This document shows, piece after piece, positions 55,582 to 64,000 of a DNA stretch of 64,000 nucleotides. The DNA is taken from positions 62,001 through 126,000 of the forward strand of contig BTPP01000013.1 in assembly GCA_037102815.1 (NCBI GenBank), in the 5' to 3' direction. Positions within the stretch are counted from its first letter, which is position 1, and every line of letters starts with the position of its first letter. Both the position numbers and the translations under genes were made by a program. Below the pieces are notes generated by a model. It was given only the letters and a program-made list of their open reading frames with translations. It had not been told where the DNA came from and did not search any database. This stretch comes from Neurospora intermedia (taxonomy: Eukaryota > Ascomycota > Sordariomycetes > Sordariales > Sordariaceae).

Positions 55582-56099
55582 GAAGAATCCGCACTATGCT
55601 AGTAACTGGATGAGTATATGTATCCATCCATATCGCTCGTTATGTTATTTGTCTTTCATCGCTGCCGGTCTAGGTTTTTTTGGAGTTAACCTCCCCACAC
55701 CCCCCAAAAACTTAAATGCACCCACCTCCACAAGAAATGTGGGGCGGTTCAGCTGATGACACCTGATATTGTAAATCCCGTTTTTACCCGCAAAATTTCG
55801 TCTTTTTAATATACGCGACATCCCCTCTAACTTGGTCATTTCTTACACTCTTTTTCACACGGCCAGTCGCACCACTAGCTAGCGCTAGTACTCCAATAAT
55901 CTATATACATTTATATTAATACTTTATACTTATTAACAATACCCTTAAAATACGTAAAATCGTCGTATTTAATTAATTTTTATATTAATCGATTACTATA
56001 GATACCCTCTTCTAATAAGCGTCCTCGCATATTGGCTCCCTAGCGCCCTCGCCGTCGTACGTCGGACTCTTTAATTAGTACCTTCGCTTTTAACGCTTC
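55582..56099. other. transition from unique DNA to RIP-mutated DNA
   Basis: Base composition changes around 55880-55910: to the left are ordinary mixed sequences with many CA and TG dinucleotides; to the right AT-rich DNA with almost none. No gene seen. Confidence 0.6.
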
Positions 56100-57800
56100 C
56101 TTCGATCCTAATACTACTTAGACTATACTAATAAATAATCCCTTCTTCTCCTTCAACTTAATTAAAGACTATAATAAACTATTTATATATTTCGTTGATT
56201 TCTATTGTCGCTATCGCTTCAATATTATAGTTTAGTGCAGCTATAAATTCAAGAAGCCGGGCTACGACGAAGACGGTTCTATTATTAAAGTTTTTTTTTT
56301 ATTATAATTATGTTAATTACCGTCCCCCGCTAGTATAAAACCCTAATTTAAAGAGGAGGGTTATATTATAAAAGAAGGCGTACTATTATCCTTTTAAAAT
56401 TATACTCTAAATTAAAAAGAGGACTAAATTGAAATAAATTACCTAAATATTAAATTTAATATACTTTAGCCATCCCCTATTATATACGTTAGAAGGCTAT
56501 ACTATATTTCGTAGTATAATTTTTATTTATAAAGTTAATTTTAAAGTAAATATTTTCTTAAGTAACCTTCTACTACAGTACAATTTTATAATATAGACTA
56601 TCCTTACTATTATAAAAAATAAGTATTCTAAAATACTTTAAATTTATAGCGACTTTAATAATATACGCTAAACTACCCGCTACAACCTTCGAAAGGGATA
56701 TAATAATACCTAGATATTTATTAAAAGACTATACGAAGATTTAAATTTTGTATTCAAGTGTAAGATTTTCGAAGGGGATAATAATAATATACTATACTAT
56801 ACCTTCTAGGTTACTAACCGGCAGCGTCGAATATAGTTTAAATTTCTATATACTCTTTTAATTAATATAATATATAAGATTAACCGTTACAACCTTCCTC
56901 TTATTTAAAGCGTAGTTCTTACCCTAAAAAAGACTTTAATATTAATTTTTTAAACGCTTTTAAACAACGAGAGAGATAATAGGTTTAGTTTTTTAATAAA
57001 ATATATTAGGGAAGCGGTCGATAACTTTAAAATCCCTTACCTAATAGTAACTATTACTAATAGTAATTCCTAACTTACTAATACAATCGATTAGACTTTC
57101 CCTAATATTTAATAATAATATTGTATATAGTATATTAATTATAATATTATTAACTACCTTAAGAAGGACTAGGTACGTAAATAGTCTATATTATCGCTAT
57201 TACTATTAAAAGAAGAGCAACGCAATAAAGAGGATCTTAAGGAATTAAAGCGGCGTAACGCTAAAATTACTACGATTATTATAATTATAGCCAATTTCGA
57301 TCCCTTGCCTAATAAAGTCGCTAATATAAGGTTAATACTATTTTTTATATAATAATATATAATTTACTCCTCTAATATAACGGACTTTAAATATATATAG
57401 TCTATTCTATAACGCTAATTTACTAGGTAGGAGGATATTGTTTCGTAAATTAAGGAGTTACTATTACCCTACAAAAGGGAATAGGCGGGCTATTATACTC
57501 AATACTACTTCAATTAGGGATAAAGAATAATGTTGCTAAATAAAGCTAATAATAGCTCCTTAAAGAATTATAATCTTTCAGCTCGTAGTAGTTTAATTGA
57601 AATATATAAGGCTTGCCAGCAATATATTAATTACTGTTATAAAATATATATAAATAAACTAGTAAAATTAAATACTTATATATATATTAAATAGGTTAAT
57701 TGCGAATAGATAGGTAAATACCTATATAAATTATCTATTTAAGTACTTAATTTTATCGACTATTAATACTATATATTTAATACAATACTACCCTTAAAGT
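56100..57800 (+). mobile_element. Mutator-like (MULE) DNA transposon remnant
   Basis: Plus-strand translation, although full of stops, keeps blocks recalling fungal MULE transposases. Near 56190-56470: FYCRYRFN, then FKKPGYDEDGSIIKVFF and PFKIIL, fitting the N-terminal zinc/DNA-binding region (a DEDG-x-KVFF pattern). Near 56860-57180: NRYNLPLI, LNNERED and a segment ending YLKKD, at the places of the catalytic core (the DRxxALxxA...FP...CxWH region). Terminal inverted repeats and target-site duplications could not be found, so the ends are approximate. RIP has changed most Trp, Gln and Arg codons. It is inactive. Assignment to MULE rests on these few blocks. Confidence 0.5.
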
Positions 57801-57827
57801 GGTTAAAACTCCCTAATACCCCTCTTA

Positions 57828-58010
57828 TGTTATAGGGCTCGCTGCCCGTAGCTGGAGTGACTGACAGTCTCGCTAGTCCGAGTCTCAACCGGCCGGCAGC
57901 TAAAGCGACCAATTAGGTTGCTTGCCGCTACGGCACCCCGGCGGCCCGTATACGCGTATATCCCTTAAAAAGGATAGTTAGCTATACCCGCCTAGAGGGC
58001 ACTCTTTTAC
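57828..58010. mobile_element. GC-rich patch, LTR-like, between two RIP-mutated elements
   Basis: About 180 bases beginning TGTTATAGGGCTCGC stand out from the surrounding AT-rich DNA by high GC and retained CA/TG steps. It lies between the MULE remnant and the Ty3/gypsy fossil, starts with TG, and could be a long-terminal-repeat piece. No matching copy is seen before the window ends at 64000, so the identification is tentative. Confidence 0.4.
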
Positions 58011-58099
58011 CTTCTTTTCTTCTTTATAGAACTTTATCGATTAATTAAAGCTAGTATCTATACTAATTGTACTATACCCCTTATATTAAATTCTACCGC

Positions 58100-61000
58100 C
58101 CTTTTTACTAGCGGATATAATAGAATTTAGTAGCGGATTAATAGAGCGGAAATTAAAGACGGCTAGCAATTTATAGTATAATATTATAATATTTACTAAC
58201 TACTATAGTCGGACTTAATAATATAGACCTCGACGATGTAGAGGAGTTTTATAACTTTTAAAGCAGTAATTAGTAAAATACTAGCAGCGGTACCCCTAGC
58301 GACGGCCTTATAAAGAGCTTTATTAAAATATTAAACGGTAGTACCTCTCTCTGTAATTATATTAAGTCCCTTCTCTTTAATTCTAATTCTAACTTTATTC
58401 TTACTCCGCGCCTAAATTTTCTATTTACAAATACTTTAGCAAGAACGGCGGACCTAAATATCCCTACTTTAAATACTTCTATTAATTAAAATAACAGTTA
58501 TAGTACTACCCTTTATAGAAGAAAGCCTCTTGAACTCCCTAAATAGGATAGGCAGCCCTATATTTTTCTCTTTTACTATAATAAGTTTATTAAAGCGTAT
58601 AATACTAATATTAAGGCCGGGCTTTATATTAATTGCGATACTATATAGTATAAGATTTTTAATACGTTCCCTAATAATAAGTAATTATAATTTAAAGGGT
58701 TTTAGACCGGTAAGACCGCCCGTAGCAAAGAAGACCCTATAGCTTTACTCAATTAAATCCAAATAATCTTCAATTTATATTAGAATAGAAATATTACTTT
58801 TAATAAGCTTTTTCGCCTTTATTAGAAAGACGGAGAACCGTTTGCAACCTTCTTCGCTACCTTCGACAACGAATTCCTAAAAATTAATAATTATAATTGG
58901 AAGAGCCTAACTAAGTTAATATACTTCTATTATATAATTAATAAGAAGTTTTATAATAAATTCTTTTTAGTAGACCTTTTAAACGACTATTATATATATA
59001 TAGCCTAAATATAGTACTATATTATTAGTTACAAATATATATTTAAGTTTAAAGAAGATTATTATAAATATTTTCGTAATTAGTAGGGTCACGCTATTTA
59101 GAGTAATAGTTTCTACCTCTCCGCGTCCTACGCTAATATTCCGAAGCCTAATAACTAACGCTAGTAGTTTTTTACCCCACCTTTAAATCCGTTTAAAAAC
59201 TACGCTACGGATACTAATAGTAATACTATTATAGGAATTATTTATATCGGTACGTCTACTAGGGGTTATAGTAATCGAGGGCGAGGCGGTTTAAATTTAT
59301 TTACTTCCTTTAAACGTACTAAGTAAATTTTTAATAAAGAGCGCTAGAAGTATAAAAATAATAATTTATACTTCTATTATAGAGCTTTTAATTATTATAT
59401 AAATAGTTATTCCTATTTATTAATAGTTCCCCTAAATAATAATATTTGTATTTAAATTACTACTATAGAGATTCTTCTATTATTAGAAGAGGATAAAGAA
59501 TTAAATTCCGCCCCTAAATAGGGAAAAGAGTAGTTCCGGAGCGAAGTTGGGCCCCAGAGCCCTTAGAAGTATTAAATAAGGTAGAAGAATTTAAATTTAA
59601 ATTATAAATAGAAATAGAGCCTATATTAATCCTATTCGTTATTAACAATTATAATTTATTCTACACCCTTATTAATAAGGGTTATTAATACTATATTATA
59701 ATTAGTAAGAAGGTTATTAAAAATTTTAATATTCCTATTATTTCTATTAAACTTCGCTATATAAAAGGAGCCTCCACTATTATAGAGGGAACTATTATTT
59801 AAAGGCTTACTTACTTCTTTATTAAGGTTGATAGGTATATATACTTAATATATATATATATTATCCCCCTCTTAGAGTTTCCTATTATCTTAAGTAAACT
59901 ATAATTGAAAGTAATAAAGGTATATTCCGTCCTCTATAAAAAGAGAATATATTTAGGTATTACGGACTATTAAGTCCTATATATTAGAGGAAAATAGGTA
60001 TTAAATATAGACTTCGTTAAGGATATTAAATCTATTATTTATATACTTACTACTACCTTTGTAGGCTATATTCGCTATTTATAAAAAGAGTTCGGTAGCG
60101 AAGCAGCCGAGGAAATTATATATATAGTTAGTCTAAAAGATATAGAGAAGGCGTTATAATTAAAGAAGGTCTATATTAAAGAGTAATTTAAGAAGATAAT
60201 TCCCCCAATATATTATAACCTCCTTCTATTATAGATAAAGGAGAATATTAATAAATAGAATCCCTATCGCCCCGGTATTAACTATTATATTAAAATTAAG
60301 AAAGGACCCAACGGTAAAGAGCTTCCCTTACTTTTTAGCCTATTATATAGTATAATCCGTAAAGAACTTCTTATTCTAAAGAAAATATTAAAAGACTTAT
60401 TAAATAAAGGGTTTATTAAAATAAATAGCTCTAAAGCGGGTGCCCCCGTATTATTCGTCTAAAAGCCGGGCGGCGGCCTCCGTTTCTATTACAATTATTA
60501 AACCTTAAATATTATTATTCGAGTAAACCGGTATCCGTTACTATTTATTAAAGAAATGTTCCGTATTTTAAAGGGAACGAAGTAGTATATTAAGGTCGAT
60601 ATTATATAGATTTTCTATAAGATTTGTATAGTTATAGGAAAGGAGTAGAAAATAGTATTTAGGATTCGCTATAGATTATTCGAATAGTTAATTGTCCCTT
60701 TCGGATTAATAGGCGCCCTAGTAACCTTTTAATAGTATATTAATTTTATCCTACAAAAATATTTAAATAAATTCTATATAGTATATATAAACGATATCTT
60801 TATTTATACTTCGGGCTCTAAAGTAGACTATAAAATTAAAGTTTATCTTATATTATAAAAGCTCTTAAATATAGGATTATACTTTAACCTAAATAAATAT
60901 AAATTCGCTATTAAAAAGGTTAAATACTTCGGGTTTATTATTTATACCGGCGTTAGAGTTTAAATTAACCTAGAGAAGGTTAAAACAATCTTTAAATAAT

Positions 61001-63750
61001 TGCCTCCTACTTCCTAGAAGGGTATATATAGCTTCTTTAAATTTATTAATTACTATAGAATATTTATACCCCAATTCTCTAAAGTTATAGCCTCCCTTAT
61101 AGTATTAACCAGTAAAGGAGTAACATTTAAATAAACGAAAGAATATAAAGCCGCTTTTTAATTATTAAAGATACTATTTACCCGAGCTCCGATTCTTACC
61201 GAGTTTAATCCGGATAAGAAGACGTTCTTCGAAACGGACTACAGCGGCTTTATATTCGGGGGTATTATTTTTTAAAAGGTTAATAGTATTAGGAAGTACG
61301 TAATTATAGGATACTATTTATAAAAGTTTAATACTACTAAATAGAATTATTTAATTTATAATAAGGAAATATTAACGATTATTAATTACTTAGAATAATA
61401 ATTAGTAGAGCTATAAAATTGCGAATCCTTTACTATTTTAACGGACTATTATAACTTTAAATATTTTATAAAAATGTAATAGTTTTCGGAATATTAAGCG
61501 CAGTAGGTTAAATATTTATCCTATTTCAATTTTAATATTAAATACCGGCCGGGGAAAGAGGGTATAATCTTTAATATATTTTTTCGTAGGGAGTAGGATA
61601 TACTAATAGAGGAGGACTAGGAAATTTACAACCTATAAATAATCCTAAATTCTATATTAGAGAAGTATTCGCCGCTTCGGATTTCGGTATCCCGGGTAGT
61701 CCTTTCCGGGCGGGAGGGCGTATAAATATTTAAAAATCCAGATTTATAATAGTTTTAGAATTAAATAGCGCTGAAAGATTATTTTTATTAATAAGTTAAA
61801 ATTATAGTTTAGAATAACGATAAATATTTTAATCTAATATTAAAGTTAAAGATTTAAATTATAGACTATAGTATTAATTCTAGAGGCCGCCTCCTTTACT
61901 AGGGCTATTTTTAGATCCTAGGGGCTCCGGTATATATTAAGTTTAATACTATAAACCTTATAGACTAGTCCTAACAATTTAATATACTTTATACTATTCT
62001 AATATAAGTAGTTTATAATTTATATATCCTCGGTTATTTTAATTGTAAGGGTACAATAATTATATTTAATCGGTACTTTTACTAACCGCTATTAAATACC
62101 TATATACAATAATTCCTTTATAATTATTATACTTATAGTTTTATAAAGGTATAGAAAGAGTAAAAACGAAGTTTAATATAATTATTATCTATACCGAATT
62201 AGTTTAATAGAAAAATATAAATAGACTTTATTATAGACCTCCCTAAAGCTAATAGTAATATTTATCTTTAAGTAATTAAAGATCGGTTAAGTAAGAGTAT
62301 AATATTAGAACTAATACCTTTAATAGAAGTCGAATTGTACGCCGAACGCTTCTTATAATACTTTATACATTATTATAGCTTCCTACGGTCTATTATAAAC
62401 GACCGAAGGTTAAATTAAACTAGCCGGTTCTAAGCGAAGCTCTATAAATTTTTTAATATTAAACGTCTTTTAAATATAGTTTACTACCCCTAAACCGATA
62501 ATAGCCCCGAACGGATAAATTAAAAAATATATATATATTTCCGAACGGTAATTAATTATATATAAGACAATTAGAATAAATAGTACCCTATAACTTAATT
62601 AATTATTAATAGCTATATTAATACTTCTATTAGAATATTTCCCTTCTTTACTATATATAAGTTCGATATAAAGCTTCTAATTTCTATTATAAGGGAAGAA
62701 GTCTATTTAGGAACTCCCCTTCTCTCTATTAAGAAGCGGGTTTATTAATTCGTATAGAAACTATAGTAAATTACAAATTTATATTAAATAATTATAACTA
62801 TAGCTATTTAAGAGTAAAAGAAATTCGCTAATTAATATTATTAATTAGCCGAGCGCTTCCAAATTAAGAATAAAGTTTAATTTAATTTAAAGAATTATAT
62901 AACGGACTACCTAAAGAAGAAGTTTAATTAATTATATACGAAATATACGGTTTTTAAAGTCTTTTCTCCGTATATAGTAGAGCTTTCTAGCCTTCCCCGA
63001 ATTATCTATAATATTTTCTATATCGATTTTCTCCGTCGAATTGCTATTAATCCCCTCTTAAACTAAAAATTTACCGATAATTAACTATCTATTATTAAAA
63101 TTAAAGGAGAATTAGAGTTTTAAATCGAAAAGATTCTATATATTAATACTATAAAAAGACGTAAAGGAGTAGTTAGAGAAGTCCTAGTAAAGTAGAAAAG
63201 GTATTGGGATTTAATTTAAGAATTATTATAAGAGTTTTTAAAGACGGTAGCGTTAAATTAATTCGAAGCTAAGTACGGCCTAATAGTAACGAATAATAAA
63301 CCCTTTAATTATTATATTAAGAAATACCCGTCCAATAATATATAGGACTACAAATTTATTAATAAATAATATAGAATTAATTATAAAATTACTATTAAAA
63401 AACGGAATTAAAGATTCTTAAACAGTACTATACCAAACAAAAATTTTATTCGGGCTAAGCCTAAGACCGCCCTAAAATACTAAATATCTTTTATAATATT
63501 ATTATTTAATAAATCCCTTATAGTACCGTCTATATTAAAAAAGTTAATATTCTCCTTTCTACCGCTAGCAAGGTTCTCCAATATAGGTTCGTATATATTA
63601 TAAGGGCGGATATTTTTTAAGCGTACATTAGGTAATAGCGAGGGGAGTAGGCGAATACTATTCGAGGGACGGACCCCGAAGGGTAATTAGGGGATTAAGG
63701 TATTTTATTACTCGAATCTACGAAGGGTAGTAGTAGTAGGGGTATTAGTA
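58100..63750 (+). mobile_element. Ty3/gypsy LTR retrotransposon fossil, chromovirus type
   Basis: A broken, heavily RIP-mutated copy on the plus strand. Parts in order: gag-like region (about 58.2-59.5 kb) with a zinc-knuckle trace near 59.37-59.41 kb; protease-like segment (about 59.6-59.9); reverse transcriptase (about 60.33-60.98, with a YxDD-position trace near 60.79); RNase H (about 61.2-61.5); integrase zinc region (about 62.0-62.13) and core (about 62.15-62.5); and a chromodomain-like segment (about 63.11-63.23). The gag-pol order with RNase H before integrase and the terminal chromodomain place it among fungal chromoviruses. Breaks number in the many dozens. The right LTR was not found and may lie outside the window. 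RIP prevents dating by divergence. Confidence 0.82.
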
Positions 63751-64000
63751 CAAAAGTATTTATTAAGAGTATTATCCTTCTTATAAATTAAAAGATAATA
63801 TTTAGATTAAATATTGGAAGGGCTAGCTATTAAGGCGGAAGATTTAATAGTAGTAATAGTAATTGTCTCTTTCTTTTTCTTCTTCTTCTTTTTAAATTCT
63901 TCGTTATACTAATCGATAAATTTATTTATTAACCTTATAATAGGGGGTTCCGCTACCTACCTTACTTAGTTTATATTAAGCTTTAGGGTAATTATCCTTT
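63751..64000. other. RIP-mutated flank, nothing recognised
   Basis: AT-rich sequence with a TTC/TTTC-rich stretch at about 63868-63890. It may be the downstream part or right terminal repeat of the retrotransposon fossil, but no repeat partner is visible in the window. Confidence 0.35.

Larger units (their letters stand above)
55890..64000. other. AT-rich RIP-mutated heterochromatic island
   Basis: From about 55.9 kb to the end of the window the sequence is dominated by TA steps and nearly lacks CpA and TpG (many 60-base lines contain none), while CpG and CpC persist. That is the directional C-to-T signature of repeat-induced point mutation in CpA context on both strands. The island contains at least two element remnants. 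In Neurospora such DNA is typically cytosine-methylated and H3K9me3-marked. Apparent reading frames here, such as 58530-58742, are accidental. Confidence 0.88.

Noticed and set aside
58530-58742. 70-codon frame within the AT-rich island
   Set aside because: Lies inside the RIP-mutated retrotransposon fossil and has only Ile/Leu/Arg-rich chance composition.
1-64000. 5S rRNA gene or CRISPR array
   Set aside because: Neurospora 5S genes are dispersed, so I looked for the characteristic ends and internal sequence without success. No regularly spaced direct repeats of CRISPR type exist, nor are they expected in a fungus.

Overview
This is a nuclear contig from a filamentous ascomycete, most likely Neurospora (N. 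crassa or a close relative). The evidence is: short introns of about 55-180 bases with fungal CTRAY branch points; a Pin1-type isomerase with a polyglutamine linker, as in Neurospora Ssp1; many TACCTACC/GGTAGGTACC-type intergenic motifs; and an AT-rich island at the right end almost free of CpA/TpG, the footprint of repeat-induced point mutation (RIP). No bacterial or organellar features are seen.

Layout. 0-9 kb: the end of an unknown gene, a large disordered protein (2430-4391), then two divergent orphan paralogues (5119-6183 minus, 6807-8190 plus) sharing a Cys/His N-terminus. 9-15 kb: a Ser/Gly/Arg-rich protein, a one-zinc-finger protein, an NAD(P)-dependent epimerase/dehydratase and tRNA-Asn(GTT). 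15.5-28.6 kb is a housekeeping block: BTB protein, Set9/Suv4-20-type H4K20 methyltransferase, mitochondrial ribosomal protein uL14m, RNA polymerase subunit Rpb9 and the prolyl isomerase Ssp1. 31-33 kb: an LrgA/LrgB-type membrane transporter. A gene-poor stretch runs to 39.7 kb. 39.7-43.9 kb: a five-exon coiled-coil protein resembling augmin subunit HAUS3, followed by small unknown genes. 44.8-53.9 kb is accessory: a third Cys/His orphan (886 residues), a small Cys-rich membrane-tailed protein, a broken paralogue of the 886-residue protein, and an HNH-nuclease-domain protein. 54.8-55.6 kb: a PH-domain gene interrupted by two in-frame stops. 55.9-64 kb: RIP-mutated repeats, namely a Mutator-like DNA transposon remnant and a Ty3/gypsy chromovirus fossil, with a less mutated GC-rich patch between them.

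Most notable observations. (1) The 778-base first intron of rpb9 contains a 144-codon reading frame continuous with exon 1; retaining it would replace the second zinc ribbon of Rpb9 with a different Cys-containing, acidic C-terminus. (2) Three unrecognised proteins share exactly spaced C2, C12-G13-H14 and C22 residues at their N-termini, followed later by a CxxC; two of them carry 34-36-residue tandem repeats. (3) The PH gene next to the RIP island has two stops of the kind RIP makes, suggesting mutation leaked out of the repeats.

Exon boundaries were assigned by hand from GT/GC-AG sites, branch points, frame closure and family similarity. No alignment or database search was possible.
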